From NCBI RefSeq assembly GCF_029633865.1, contig NC_079215.1:52613485-52677484 (forward strand): a stretch of 64,000 nucleotides of DNA. The letters are read 5' to 3'. The notes beneath the pieces were generated by a model, which saw nothing but the letters and a program-made list of their open reading frames with translations, did not search any database and had not been told where the DNA came from. Source of the DNA: Lampris incognitus (taxonomy: Eukaryota; Chordata; Actinopteri; Lampriformes; Lampridae). Numbering within the stretch: position 1 is the stretch's first letter; every line of letters begins with the position of its first letter. The position numbers and the translations under genes were made by a program. Positions 21,850 to 34,620 of the stretch are shown here, in pieces.

Positions 21850-22960
21850 TTCCTTTGACCTATCCCTACTAAATACCTCAGCCACCACCAATAACTTGAC
21901 CTCATCCTAACTCACAGCTGTGCTTCCTCACACCTCACATGAACCCCCTTACACACCGTCTTCAAGTCTCCATTTCCCTCCCTCCCGCTACTCCTACCCC
22001 CCTTACCCTGTTTATCTTCCGTCCCAACATCTGCTCTCTGTCTCCTACTAACCTATCAGCTTCAGTGTCTTTGAGTCTTCTTCGTATGCAAGACTTGGCA
22101 GCTCTTGATGCCGACTGTGCACATGCTGCGCTATGCTCAAACCTATCCTCAGCACCCGACAACTTTTAACCTCTTGTCACTAAACCAGTTCGAGGAGAAC
22201 TGTCGTGTTCGTGGCTCATCGATGCCCTGGGGGGAGGTTAGGGCTAAGCTCTGAGCTCAGAGCAGAGAGGCAATGGCACAAGTCGAGAGACAACCAGTCA
22301 CTCCTTTCCTCCTTTTCTGCACATACAAATTTGCTAAAAACCCCCTCTACAAGTGCAAGGTTTCCAGTGCCTCCAGCCTCTGCAAGCAGTTCTCTCCACT
22401 AAATGTCAGTGCCCAGTAGAAACATCTGGTCTGGTCATGAGGGATCTGCCCTCTTGGTAGGTTAAGCAGGTGTCACATGTAACCTGTATTATCATGGTAA
22501 CCCCACGTACAGTAACAAGGCTCGATGCTTCGGTTTTGTGTGAGTGATGTGAAACCTCTGTGTGTCTGCATTTGCCACCAGCTTCTTTTTTTTGATCTGC
22601 ATGAAATGGTAACCTGAATTTAGTACTGACAGGAGCTGTGTGTCCTCTGGCGCAGTTTTTCCGCTGTCTCTATCAGCTACGATATGGTTCACCTTTGCAA
22701 TATTTCTTAAGGTCAATCTCTGATTAGTGGAAAATGGGTTGATGGGAACATTGGCTCTCATCCACTCGCCGGAGAAAGGTTCTGCGGTGCTCTGTCAGGT
22801 ACCCTATTAAATCATCAGAGCTCTGTGTGGGTCGTTCACCTTGTTGAACCAAGTGCAGAAGATGTAATAATAACAAAAATATCTTCCAAGAGGAATAAGC
22901 TTCCACCGACACAATCACTTCATCAGAAACTGAATACTGTTAAGATCAAGCAAATCAGCA
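21850..22960. other. intergenic, no gene seen
   Basis: A pyrimidine-rich stretch with short open frames on both strands (for example around 21,940-22,400) but no recognised family or splice-bounded exon. Confidence 0.4.
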
Positions 22961-22999
22961 CTCTGTTTCTTCACAAATACATGCAAAAACTTTAAAGTT

Positions 23000-23300
23000 T
23001 TACTATCTATAGATCTCCTCTCTCTCTCATCATCAGTCGCTTCTGCGGGATCGGGTGGCAGCAAGCTAAGTAGGGCACTCCAGACATCTCTATCCCCGGC
23101 GACACCCTCCAGCTCCTCCTGGGGGATCCCAAGGCGTTCCCAAGCCAGATTGGACATGCTCTCCCTCCAGCGAGTTCTGGGTCTACCCCGGGGTCTCCTC
23201 CCAGTTGGGCCACCTGGACCAGTCTGCGATGCCGGAAGTCGGCATGCCCCGGTCCCGCCTTTGCGCCCCACCCTAATGCTCATCCCCGCGGGTGGTGGGT
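23000..23300 (-). pseudogene. LINE reverse-transcriptase carboxy-terminal fragment
   Basis: The reverse strand encodes RRPRGRPRTRWRESMSNLAW then ERLGIPQEELEGVAGDRDVW, the familiar GRPRTRWRDY/LAWERLG tail found in fish LINE proteins. It is short and has no upstream RT, so it is a dead fragment. Confidence 0.7.
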
Positions 23301-24313
23301 CCACAGGGTGTACTATCCATAGCTTTTTTCTATTTCTATGCTAGAGACACAAAACCAGAATATATAATAGGTGTCTCTAGTATACTTATCAAAAAAATAA
23401 TTGGCTTTGTATAAACGATGAAATGTCATGACTGACAACGATTGCTTTACTTTTTTCAGATATTCCCGACCCTTTCCAAACACTGGCAGTGCAGTGCCGA
23501 GCTGCGGGGGGTAAGGACCCAGTCGTCCCTAGTATGTCCTGTAATGCTGACCGCGGGAAGATTGTCCTTGGTTTGTTTGGGCGGGTATGAGGGTTTGAGA
23601 GGCGAGGGGGGAGGCTGGGAATGATCCATGGTGTAGGCCTTGTTTTCCTGGGTAGAGTGACCAACTCCTATAGCCAACAAGCCCCTGCCAACATCGAGAT
23701 CCACTTTGCTACATTATAAAAGCTCTGTGCAGGGCTATTGTCCCTCAAACAACTTGCAATTGCTTTACATACCACAAGCAAGTAAATTCTTCTATTAAAC
23801 TAAAGGCTATAGAAAAAATGACTTGTTAATAGATTTACAATTGCTGACGAGGCTCCCAGATCCCCATGCATTGAGATTAGGCCATCAACTAATGCCCCCT
23901 ATGTACAATTCCCGTTTAACTTTGCATAAACCCTTTTCCCTGTTTGCCCATTTGCAAACAGGGTACCCATCTACAGACCAGCGGCCAGTCTTTCAAGGAT
24001 GAAGATGTGCACATCCTTGATAAGGAGGAACGCTGGTTTGAACAGGTAGTCAAAGTGGCCATCTATGTCAAGAGGGATTGACCATCCCTGAACTGGGGGG
24101 CTAAGAGTACATCTGTCGCCATCTTACAATGCTGTGATTGCAAATATTCCCAAATCCTATGTGACTAGTATACACGGCCATTGTAACTCTAATTAATGGT
24201 CACACCCATGTTTGCATATGAAACTGGTCGTTGGTTTCGGTTGTTATGCAGCTGTGTCCTTTGTAAGGGTGGGGATACCTGCAGTCAGTTCAGACTGAAG
24301 CTGTCACTTAGAT

Positions 24314-24874
24314 CAGTGGTTCTCAACCCTTTTGGGGTCCTGGACCCCCTGCGTATTTTTGATCCACCCTGAGGACCCCTCCACCTGATCTTGGGGGAGG
24401 GGGGTTGCAATTTGATAGAAGCAGTTGAAACTGCATTTTAAACTGCATTATAGCATTTATTCACTCTTTGGGGCAAAAATAAGAGCTTTCAGTTGTAACT
24501 TAGATATAGTTAACAAAACAGAATTCTTATGCAGTAACTTTCAGATATATGTAACAAAACAGAATTCTTATGCAGTAACTTTCAGATATATGTAACAACA
24601 GAATTTTTATGCAGTAACTTTTAACAATGCAAACGGGAGCGAGATCTCTTATTAAAATACAATAAATTACATTTGTGAAACAGATGTGATTAGAGAAAAA
24701 AGTCATGTTACCCTTTATAGTTTAGGTAGATAAAGGTCTCAGTCACATTTGAGTAAAATAATCCTATTTCTATAAATGTCATAGGATCTTTTTTTTAAAG
24801 ATATTTTATTTTCACGGATTGCAATTACACCACGGACCACTAGGGGTCCGCGGACTCCCGGTTGAGAAACACTG
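24314..24874. mobile_element. hAT non-autonomous element, 561 bp
   Basis: Ends CAGTGGTTCTCAACC and GGTTGAGAAACACTG are near-perfect inverted repeats. It is flanked by ACTTAGAT (24,306-24,313) and ACTTGGAT (24,875-24,882), an 8-bp target duplication with one change. The inside contains a 50-bp tandem duplication near 24,490-24,620 and no transposase. Confidence 0.85.
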
Positions 24875-25079
24875 ACTTGGATGAGTGATGAAAAGTATCT
24901 GTCATTAAACGTTGTATCCAGGTGAACTGATTCCACCTACTTAAATGTATTGCATGAATCCATTGTTATAGAAGCTGCTGTATCAGAAATTCCTTTTATT
25001 GCCATGTGCATTGCATGCACTACTAGGGGTTTAGCTGGGCGTTATTCGTACAATAGTCGTGCGAGAAAAATACTGTCTT

Positions 25080-25260
25080 AAATAAAATAGAGGATGGTTA
25101 AAAAGCTGCAGTGAACCCTCCGGGCCATGCGAGGTCAGTATTGCGCATTAGTACGGATCGGTGCGGCTACTTATCGATACAAAAGAAGACAGGCGGACGC
25201 GAGCAGGAATATGACAGGGCGCGCGAAAAGAAAAGCAAAATCCAGTCAGGTAAATTTAAA
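25080..25260 (+). promoter_or_regulatory. probable hpf1 promoter and 5' UTR, CpG-containing
   Basis: CpG content rises from about 25,100 to 25,800 around the first hpf1 exon (GGTGCGGCTACTTATCGATA, GACAGGCGGACGCGAGCAGG). There is no TATA box. This fits a housekeeping-type promoter; the transcription start cannot be set from sequence alone. Confidence 0.45.
25211..25249 (+). CDS. hpf1: hpf1 exon 1
   Basis: 13 codons, [13 protein letters not shown], phase 0 before gtaaat. The ATG has A at -3. An upstream in-frame ATG (25,127) is the alternative start. Confidence 0.75.
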
Positions 25261-28200
25261 AAAATGGCTCCGGAGTTATCGTGACCCGCCAGCATCGACT
25301 TTTAAGCGTGGCTTTATTAGTCAAGCGCTCTGGCCGCTTTTTGGTGCACAAACGACGTCTTTCGGTCGAATCCGATACCGACGCCGTCCGTGCAGCGTAG
25401 CCCGCAGCGTGGCCGTTAATTAGCCAGTCCCGCTGCAGCAGCTCGGCTGAAACGTTTGAATTTGCCGACAGAACGTGAAATCTATCGATTTGTCAAACCG
25501 CTCTGTGATCTGTGTTTACGATATTGTTACCGCACAAGAGACGACTAAAGTAGAGGCGAGGCGTGTTTAACCGGCTAAAGCGCAGACTTTGCTTCGCTGC
25601 CAGCCGCAATATGATTCGTCAGCTTTGGGGCGCCGCTTAGGACGCCGAATAAAAACCGATATTGCTGAATAGGCGTGGAGTTCACGTGGGAGTAAGTCAC
25701 GCGTGATCTTGCTGCCCTGGACGGTCTGCCTCCTCCTATACGAAATGTAACGTTAAGAAGGGCGCCCTCTGCTGGCTTCTTGGTGACGTCTGCGAACGAC
25801 CGAGCACTAAAATGACTTTGTAATATATTTGCTTAAGGGATCAGAGGCAGGCAGTGGGGAATCGAAGAAAGCCCGTCCCGATGATTCGACTGCCATACCG
25901 TCGTCAGAGGTGGGTGCAGACCTGCGAGAAGAGGTGGCAAAACTGTACAAGCTTCAAATGCCAGAAGATCTGTACCATTTCTGGGACTTCTGCAAGGGGC
26001 TCTGCCCAGAAAATCCCCGGGGTATGCTCTTTTCTTTAGGTGCTCGTTCTTGTTGCCCATAGTACTTATGGGTAATTTGACGTCTATTCCCACTGTCTGG
26101 TAACGTCATATCCGTTGACATCAGGAGCCCACAACTAGGCCACTTACTGTTGCAATCGCCTGACAAAAAGTAATTTGTGTTGAATGCACTAAGGCACTGT
26201 GTTTTTGCCATAAAATACATGGATCTCAGTATCATTCTTGATGTGATTGATCTCAATCGCTAGATGCACTGATGGGCACTCTGGGTTTGCGGCTGGTTGG
26301 TCCATTTGACATTCTGGCAGAGGCTCACAAAAGTTGCCAGAATCCTCAGCCCAACTTCCACCTACACTGGAGGTACTTCTATGACCCTCCTGAATTCCAG
26401 ACCATCCTTCAGGGTTGTGGGGAAACCCAACATCATATGGGCTATTACAGGTAAAAAACTAGTCAACGTTTGCAAAAGAGTTTGAATTGTGTTAATTAAT
26501 GGAGTATAGTTGGTGAACAAGACAAGTATTGGTTCAGTATAGTCCTTCAGGGCATATGAAAGACCAGCAGTTTTGGATTGCACATAGTTAAATGCGTTTT
26601 AAAAATATTGGCAGAGTAGTCTTTATTTTGAGACTTGTGTGTATGACAGTGTTAATTATACTGTAAATGCAACCAGTATATGTTTCTCTATACCCGAAAT
26701 GGCTTCAGCTTAGATCACATGGGCTATTACAGGTATGGAACTTCCAGCCTTTCAGAAGTTTACCTGAAATGTTGGTCTTGTTTTAATTTTTTTTTCAAAT
26801 ATGAGTCCATCCAGCAGGTAACACGAATAACTACATATGTCTGGAAATCCACAGAATCCTACTAAACCTTCAAACAAAAGGCTAGTATTTGTGGTTAGAC
26901 AGGCTGCAATTTAGTGACGTAGCAACAGTGCTATATTTGGACACTGGTTTGTTATCTTCCAAAATGTTTGAGTGTGGTAATAGTCTACTTCTGATTATAT
27001 TAATGTATTTGTGGGGATGGGAGTTCTTAGAAAATGAATGAAGCAAATGGATTTTGGGAGTCCTAAATTTTATTTTATTTTTATTTTTTAAATTTGTGCA
27101 GTGATTTTCTTGGGTTCGGCACACTGATTTCTACTGTACATCTTGACACCCACAGTGCTGTGGAGAAAATAATCTTATTTTAGAAGAAAAAAGTTGCTTT
27201 GATTGTATTCATAAATCATAAAACTCTGGTGTAAATATTGCAGTGCAGCAATGTAAATATAACCTGACAGGCTTCTGAGTCACTGTCTGGGAGTAATTGC
27301 AGCAGCTGTTAGGATGCAGATTGAGGATGGATGCACTGGATCAACTACATATGACTCCATGTAGGTGGTCATTTTATTGTCTCTGAAATCCAATCTTATT
27401 AGAGACACTCCAGATGCTCTTCCTTCGTTTGTTGGGGAGAATGAAGCCAAGAAGGGTTTTTCCATAGCACAGATGGGGGACAACTTGTTTGCCGCTGTTT
27501 AGTAAGTATGGGCCACCACATCATACTGAAATTGGTCAAATCTACTACCCTACTCTTTTTGTGTCTCTCTATCTGTGAATGCCAAATGCAATTTCTTTTG
27601 AAACAATTCTTTCTTGGATACTCTTTCCATTTAACCCTCTTCTCATTTTTGTTGATTCCTCCAAAAGCCTTTACCTATTAAGGAAGAGGAAAGAGAGACA
27701 CAGCCGGAAGGCAGAGGGAAAAGCTGTTGAGAGCCTGGAGGCTAAGCTGAAAGGCAGAGCAGAGATTCTAGGTCTCTCTCTGGAACAAAAGACCAAAGGC
27801 ATGAAGCAGAGGGACAAGAAGGTAATTGGCTAAATTGACCAACATTTTATAAGTCCAGGTTTTGAAACATACTCTGTGACTCTTACTGTTATGCTCCTTT
27901 TGATCTTGTAGATACAGTGCATTGCACCTATGTTTTGTTGAAGGCCTTTTTGCAGATTGCAAAGAGTTGTATTCACATTTTTGTGTCAAATCAGCCTGAT
28001 CTGTATGGATACATTCTTGTTATACTTAATGGGCTATTTGAACTGTCATGGTCAATCAGTCTCATAACCTTGGTTGTTTATATTCACCATCACCCAAATC
28101 TCCCATTGTTATTGTCATACTCAGCTGTATTCTGTCCAATACAACAGCGTTTCCGCAAGATTAATCTTGCCATGTGCTGAACCATAACATGCAGCCATTT

Positions 28201-28976
28201 GGCAACAGCTTGAGAAGATGCCTTTATTATACCACAGGTGGTCACCAAGACATTCCACGGTGCTGGCATTGTTGTGCCTGTAGACAAGAATGATGTGGGA
28301 TACAGAGAACTACCAGAAACAGATGGTGAGGCCCAAACCATTTTATATATTTTGATGTCTTATTAGTTTATTGTATAATTGTCTCCTTTTCATTTGTGGC
28401 TCTATGGAAGGGACTTCTCACTTGCAGATGAAATGTATATTGTTAAGCATAAAAAAAAAGTTGATGTGCTCTGTTGCCTCAGCATTGAATGACTTCATTT
28501 TGCACACAGTGTCAGAGCAGGTACCGTTACTGTTTTCAGTAGTTTGAATTAGCTTTGACAGGATGTTTGGTGTGGTGTAATCACGCAAAGCAGCATCTGA
28601 TTCTGTGGCATCAAAATGTTATTTGAAATAGTGCAAACATTATTTCTCTGTTGCTGACAAATTTTCCAAGGAACTCCTAGTGAACATCTAAGTATACAAT
28701 TTTAAGATTTAATGCCGAGCCAATGAACCTAATAAAGATAACGCAATAACTGGCCTTTTCATTTTCTGCTCCATTCTCTAGCTGGCCTCAAGAAGATCTG
28801 TAAATCTATTGCCGAAGCTCGGAATGACGAAGAGCGGGTGAAGGCCTTCAGGCCTCTCCAGGAGATGATCACTTTTGTCCAGTTTGCCAATGATGAATGT
28901 GACTATGGCATGGGTTATGAGCTAGGAATAGACCTGTTCTGCTATGGCTCCCATGTGAGTCTCGCTAATTGGTGCT

Positions 28977-29007
<31 letters not shown>

Positions 29008-30412
29008 TTAAGAGTTAAAATCTATTATGCCCAACACTTTCCTCACTTCTTCAAACTGTTGCAATGTTAGACATACAAAAATAGGTACTTTAACATTTAG
29101 GCCCGTTTGCTCTACTGTACTCTATATATGCAAGCTATGAGAAACGGCATTATTGTGGTCAGAGGTTTTCTGTTAGGGTTGGGGATTAGGTATTGCCTTC
29201 ATCACTGGTTATGTCATGTCAGTAAAGCATGCATACTGTTTATGACACAGCTGACCGGAGCAAGCACCCTAGCGTGTGTATGAGTTTCACTAAAGTCCGT
29301 GGAAATACAGCTTACTGGTCATTGCAGAATGGCAGTATTTTGTATGGTATGAATTACGTATGTACTGTTGTGGATGTCTATCCCAGCCATAACACCTCAG
29401 ATACAAGTAGTGCCATTACAATTTGCAACTTGTACTCGAGTACAAGTGCATAATCATCGGACACTCAACATTTTTATGGTAAGCGAGAGAATGATATGTA
29501 TTATATATTAGTCTTAGATAATTGTTCACAGAGTAATATCTCCCCTCCCCAGTTGATTCCCAGACAGCTCTTGGTAGAGAAACCCCCAATTACCGTTGTA
29601 ATGAAGGGGGAGGTGAGCTTGGGAGACGTGACGAGATGTGTCGTGAAGGGGTGAAATTCCTTCTCAAGTCTAGTCACTTGCAATTTGGTAGGGAAAACGC
29701 ATTGTTGATAACCAGTTATTTACTGGACATATCCTATCATGTAAATATTGGTTAAAACTTTTATCATAACAATACAACAGTATTTTTATTTTTCCATTTG
29801 GTTACAAAATGAAGGTAAGGATGCCTTGTAATCAACCATTTTACTAGATGTAGCAGCCTAACACTGTAAACAATAAAGGTAGTTTTTACGTTTAAAGCAT
29901 CTTAGGTCTTCATAAGAACATGGGAACGTAAGATCTGGATTGATTATAATCCAAATGACACCCAGCCCGATATACTACTGCCCTGTTTCTCAACTCCGAT
30001 AAGGTAGTCAAACCCCTTCCATTAAGGGGTATTACTCCAACAAACATTTACTTAGAGGCTATCTCACCCTAACTAGGGAAATTAGGCTCCTTATCTCAAA
30101 ATATATCTTTAACCTTTTATTTGATGTCTACTTTTAATGAATACTTGAATATAATGATCAGAGATGTTCTCTTCACATTTCGGCCGTACAGCAGCTTTCA
30201 TTTTGGAGTTGCAAACTCAACCACATTTTAGGTCGGGGTAAACCATTATTAATCTTTGGTTTCGTCTCTCCCTGCAGTACTTCTACAAGGTGATTAGGCA
30301 GCTGCTTCCCATGGCCTACAGCTTGTTAAAAAGGAATCTGTTCGGAGAAATCCTCGAGGCCCACCTTTCCAGCCGTTCCCATGACACGTTGGACCAACTC
30401 TCCCCCCAGTAA
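25211..30412 (+). CDS. hpf1: histone PARylation factor 1 (complete, 8 exons)
   Basis: Nuclear cofactor that binds PARP1/PARP2, completes their active site and directs ADP-ribose to serine. Eight exons join in phase to 352 codons plus TAA, close to the 346 residues of human HPF1. Hallmarks, in order: LPED-like [105 protein letters not shown] and LFCYGSHYF. The catalytic Glu (human E284, in NDECDYG) and the Arg of GYREL are present. The amino end ([13 protein letters not shown]) is basic like that of other HPF1 proteins. An in-frame ATG lies upstream at 25,127, so a start 28 codons earlier is possible but less likely. Neighbour pde5 is on the same strand. Confidence 0.95.
25838..26021 (+). CDS. 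hpf1: hpf1 exon 2
   Basis: 184 bases after gcttaag. Acidic/Ser-rich start, then [20 protein letters not shown] and [14 protein letters not shown]. Ends in phase 1 before gtatgc. Confidence 0.92.
26264..26450 (+). CDS. hpf1: hpf1 exon 3
   Basis: 187 bases. [18 protein letters not shown], then [20 protein letters not shown] and HHMGYYR. Donor TATTACAG|gtaaaa. Confidence 0.93.
27403..27501 (+). CDS. hpf1: hpf1 exon 4
   Basis: 99 bases. [20 protein letters not shown] then [12 protein letters not shown]. Phase 1 in, phase 2 out (TA|gtaagt). Confidence 0.92.
27668..27821 (+). CDS. hpf1: hpf1 exon 5
   Basis: 154 bases. Basic helix [20 protein letters not shown], then [18 protein letters not shown]. 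Acceptor ccaaaag, donor gtaatt. Confidence 0.92.
28238..28325 (+). CDS. hpf1: hpf1 exon 6
   Basis: 88 bases. [20 protein letters not shown] then GYRELPETD, nearly invariant in HPF1. Donor gtgagg. Confidence 0.94.
28782..28954 (+). CDS. hpf1: hpf1 exon 7: catalytic Glu
   Basis: 173 bases. Contains [20 protein letters not shown] then LFCYGSH. The Glu of DEC is the residue that completes the PARP active site. Confidence 0.95.
28979..29007. repeat. (CA)n microsatellite
   Basis: About 14 CA units in hpf1 intron 7, beginning 25 bases after exon 7. Confidence 0.9.
30278..30412 (+). CDS. hpf1: hpf1 exon 8 (last)
   Basis: 44 codons and [23 protein letters not shown] then [24 protein letters not shown]. 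Confidence 0.94.
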   Translation, partial: YFYKVIRQLLPMAYSLLKRNLFGEILEAHLSSRSHDTLDQLSPQ

Positions 30413-30539
30413 AACACTCAGAAAACAGTAGTACTCATAAGCTTTCCAAACTGGTGCTGTTTTTGTTGTTGATGGTTTCGGTACCGCTGCCATTGATTGG
30501 CAGCAGCTGGATTCTGTCTTGTTTGTCTTGTAGATGTCT

Positions 30540-30545
30540 AATAAA
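30540..30545 (+). terminator. hpf1 polyadenylation signal
   Basis: AATAAA 128 bases after the stop codon, followed by AT-rich then GT-containing sequence (TTTGTGTGTAG). Confidence 0.7.
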
Positions 30546-30549
30546 GTAT

Positions 30550-32238
30550 TATATATTTTTTAAGCATCTGTCATACATTTGTGTGTAGACCTAGTAGAGC
30601 AAGTGGTGCCCATCCATGTCCCTTGGAGGGCCATGTGTGTATGCAAGTTTTCTTTCCAGCCCACACTGACTCGTTTTTGCTGATGTCCTCCGTCAAGTTG
30701 AAGCCGTGTTAGACAGTGAAATCAGCAGGTGGAGCACTGGGTTGGAAAGAAAAACGGCATACACATGGCTGTCTGGCACATGCTTGAATACTTCTCTGAT
30801 CCAGTAAACTAGTAACTGCTGGTTTTCTATTCTTTCAGGCGCTTCATTACATTCACTTGTTGTTCCGGTTATTCCAGCCTCCAATCAGGGAGGTTTTGGA
30901 CCCGGAACAACAGATGAATCTAATGACAAACTGGGAGTACTGGTGGTACCCAAGGACCAGAAGGGGAACTATTGCAATAGTCTATGGAGTCGTCTGGGCT
31001 ATTTAGTCCTACAGACTCCGTAGTCAAACCGATTTACAAAATGTCACCTATACAGTTGAGACCGGTGACTCGGTTGAAATGGGATGTGCAACTATTCAAC
31101 TGACTGTCCTCAGGACAAAACTTGCTTTAGGGGGAAGATCTTCAAACAGTGGGGTACAGTCATTTGCCATCCTGTAGATTAACCTCTGCATTTGTGTGAT
31201 TTTTGTGATGACCGGATGTTGAAGATGCGCTTAGCATTTTATTTTCGGGTTTTAGCTGTGCTTGAATGCATTTTGCACCCAGGTTAGAAGCCTATGTCGG
31301 AACCATGGCCACGTATGAGTCTCAGCAGCAACAGCAGGGATACGAGGGTGGCGAATGCATAGTGTTTGAATGACCCTTCCGCTAAATTTGAAGATGAATT
31401 AATGTTCTTTTCTTTATTGTTCTGCGGCTTAATTCTAATGCCGTTTTGAATTGCAGAGATAAATAGTCAGTACGGTTGCCAGAACGAGTGAAATGAGTTT
31501 GTCCCACCTCCAGTGTTCTTAATTTCATGCTAATTTACAGCACCATTGAGAATGAGGTGCAGAAGATTAAAAAAGAAAAAGTGGTGGGAGCTGCTGAGGA
31601 TAAGTGTGCATGAAGCTGGTTGATTCATTTCAGCCAGGGAATAGTTTCATGTTCATGAATATTGTTTCCTAGGTGAGATACATTGTACATGGAAAATGTG
31701 ATCGTGATGTTTTCTTAGAAAATCACATGTACAGTAGAGTGGAGTAGGCGTGTCTGGACAGAGCCAGCCTGGGTAATGGGAGTGTGGATGTACATAAATA
31801 GTCTATATAGATTATCCAGCTCTCTCGCTCTCTCTCTGGGGCCTATATCCATCAGCCTCATTACTGTTGATGACAGGGCACAGTGTGTCTACCTTATCAC
31901 TGGACCAACAGAAAAGACATTTGCAGGACAGGCATTTCTAGACTGCGGTGACAGATGGAAGAAAAAGGGCAATAAAATATGAGAAATTAAGAATTAGTCT
32001 CTTTCTTAGACTTCAAAATTTATATATAATCTAATATATAATTCGTTGTTGGTATGACTGATTAATAGACCAGGCTGCAGAATATATCTTGGACTGGGCT
32101 TATTTTGGTGAACAAAGTCACCTGTCAAGCTGCGGATATTTAGACCTATATCCCAGTCCTGTATGACAGATTGAATTGTTCTCTCGTCGCCACAATGCAA
32201 TCTGGTCTTTTTATCTTCCCCGATCAGCACCGGACATG
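30550..32238. other. intergenic, no gene seen
   Basis: 30,600-30,900 looks like an interspersed repeat (CCCTTGGAGGGCCATGTGTG, CTGGCACATGCTTGAATACT). The rest is AT-rich with no coding signal on either strand. Confidence 0.4.
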
Positions 32239-33274
32239 CACCAATAAGCCAAAACATTAAAACCACCTGCCTAATATTGTGTAGGCCCCACTCGTGCCGC
32301 CAAAACAGCTCTGACCTGTCGAGGCATGGACTCCCAACAAAACCTCTGAAGGTGTCCTCTGGTATCTGGCACCAAATCGTTAGCAGCAGATCCTTTAAGT
32401 CCTGTGAGTTGCAAGGTGGGGCCTCCATGGATCAGACTTGTTTTTCCAGCACCTCCCACAGATGCTCGATTGGACTGAGATCTGGGGAATTCGGAGGCCA
32501 AGGAAACACCTTGAACTCATGAAGGGGTGTACCTGGTCTGCAACAATGTTTAGGTAGGTGGTATGTACGTGTCAGAGTAACCCCACTTGAATACCAGGAC
32601 CCAAGGTTTTCCAGCAGAACATTGCCCAGAGCATCTCGCTGCGGCCGTCCATATGATGCGAAAGAAAAGGTGATTCATCAGGCCAGGCCACCTTCTTCCA
32701 TCGCTCCATGGTCCAGTTCTGATGCTCACATGCCCGTTGTAGGTGCCTTCGGTGGTGGACGGGTCATCACGGGCCCTCTGAACGGTCTGTGGCTACGCAG
32801 CAAGCCGTGATGCACGGTGTGTTCTGACACCTGTCTATCATAGCCAGCATGAACTTCCTCAGCAATTTGTGCTACAGTAGCTCCTTCGTGGGATCGGTCC
32901 ACATGGGCTAGCTTTCGCTCTCCACGCACATCAATGAGCCTTGGGTGCCCATGACCCTGTCGCCGGTTCAACGGTTGTCCTTCCTTGGACCACTCTTGCT
33001 AGGTACTGATCACTTCATACCAGGAACACCCCCACAAGACCTGTCGTTTTGGAGATGCTCTGACCCAGTCATCTAGCCATCGCGATTTGGCCCTTGTCAG
33101 AGTCGCTCAGATCCTTACACTTGCCCATTTTTCCTGCTTCCAGCTCGTCAGTTTCAACAACCGACTGTTCACTTGCTTCCTAATACTATATCCCACCCCA
33201 CGACAGGCGCCGTTGTAACCAGATAATATTAGTCACTTACCTGTCAGTGGTTTTAATGTGTCGGCTGGTCGGTG
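32239..33274 (-). mobile_element. Tc1-like transposon relic, internally deleted
   Basis: Inverted ends CACCAATAAGCCAAAACATT and, in reverse from 33,274, CACCGACCAGCCGACACATT, both followed by AAAACCAC. The reverse strand carries shredded transposase pieces: an N-terminal part (VDRSHEGATVAQIAEEVHAG, HTVHHGLLRSH) and a C-terminal part (EFPRSQSNRASVGG, GGPTLQLTGLKGSAANDLVP). The middle with most catalytic residues is gone, giving 1.04 kb instead of about 1.6 kb. Confidence 0.8.
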
Positions 33275-34248
33275 TGAGCTACATCATGTCAGAGTTTGCA
33301 GCAGCAACGGCTTGAAACTCCCAGTTTCCATTGCATCTCAGGACCCCTGTTTTTCCTCTTCATCTCTTACAAGGGGAGTTCACCCATCCATCATTTTCTT
33401 TTTTGTTGTTGTTGTTGCTCAGATTGTGTCATCACCTGAAACCCCATCGTCTCCAAAGAGGGAGTGGGCTCTGACATGGGTGTAGCCCACAGGAAGTCAG
33501 ATGGGGCATTCAAACCATACCCCCCCCCCCCCAAAAAAAGCAAAAAGGTCCAACCACAGTGTATTCAGTGAAAACCTGCATAGGGTATCCCGTGCTCTGG
33601 ATAAAAGGTCTACTTTTGGGGGAGTGGAAGCCCCCTCCCCCTCCCCCAATCCGGTCTGATCATGGTTCCTAAGCACTGTTATCGATTTTGTCCTGCCAAC
33701 CTTTATTGAATACCGGCCCTGTGAAAAGCCCCAGACCGTGGCGGCGGAGGAAGAGAGGGAGGGAGGACGGAAAGACGAGAGAACCGGGGGGCCTACGTTA
33801 CCCAGACGAGAGGCCCAGCCCCGAACGCGTGGGGGCTATAATGACTTAATGATGTAACGAGCCTATGGAAAACAAGCTCGTGGCTCTTGTTTGATTATCC
33901 ATTTTGTTTTTTTTTTTTGTTTTTTTTTTAGACAGACCTATCACGAAATGCTCAACAGTTAACTCTGCAGCCCATAGGCCACCCTCACCCAGCCCCCCAG
34001 CAGCGGAGCCCCGCTACAGCTACTGCAGAGCAGCAAAGGAGGGAGGGGAGAAAGGGGAGAGAGAGAGAGCGCGCGCGCGAGAGAGAGAGAGAGAGGGGAG
34101 GTAAAAAAATAAAAAAGAAAGAAGGGCAAAACAAGAATCCACTCGATCCTGCGGAGGTCCGGAGAACGAACCCAGCGCGCGAACACGGACGACAGGCGCG
34201 GACACACCCACGCATGCTCGCAACGCACACGCCGGGCATCGTCCGAGA
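33275..34248. other. upstream region of the 34,249 exon
   Basis: Poly-C/A run at about 33,520-33,538 and a T-rich run at 33,903-33,930. From 33,960 the sequence becomes GC- and CpG-rich with a GA/GC tract (34,055-34,098), as expected for a promoter/5' UTR. No exon is recognised before the ATG. Confidence 0.45.
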
Positions 34249-34377
34249 ATGTCGAGGAGCTCGGAGGACAGTGACGCCAGGGGCGGCGGCTCCGACCGGG
34301 ACTTAAAGATGGCTTCGTCAAACAACACCTCCCCGGAGGGGGGCCAGCCGCCGCTGCAGCAGAACCGCATACGGCAG
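34249..34377 (+). CDS. candidate first coding exon, unrecognised (43 codons)
   Basis: ATG in a CpG-rich stretch, open for 43 codons and ending CGGCAG|gtgggt in phase 0. Residues: MSRSSEDSDARGGGSDRDLK then MASSNNTSPEGGQPPLQQNR IRQ; low-complexity, Ser/Gly/Asp-rich, no domain. I do not recognise it. Its phase matches two other candidate first exons on the same strand (57,814 and 61,358), so it could be the most upstream alternative start of the same gene, or the start of a separate gene. The donor is followed 117 bases later by a very long CT tract. Confidence 0.5.
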
Positions 34378-34490
34378 GTGGGTGACAGTATGTGCGGGGG
34401 CTTGGGGTGCGCCTGTGTGTCGGGTGCGTTGCGGTTTGTCGACTGGCCGGGTCAGCCGTGTAACGACCGGCGGAAATAGATGCGGATGCT

Positions 34491-34620
<130 letters not shown>

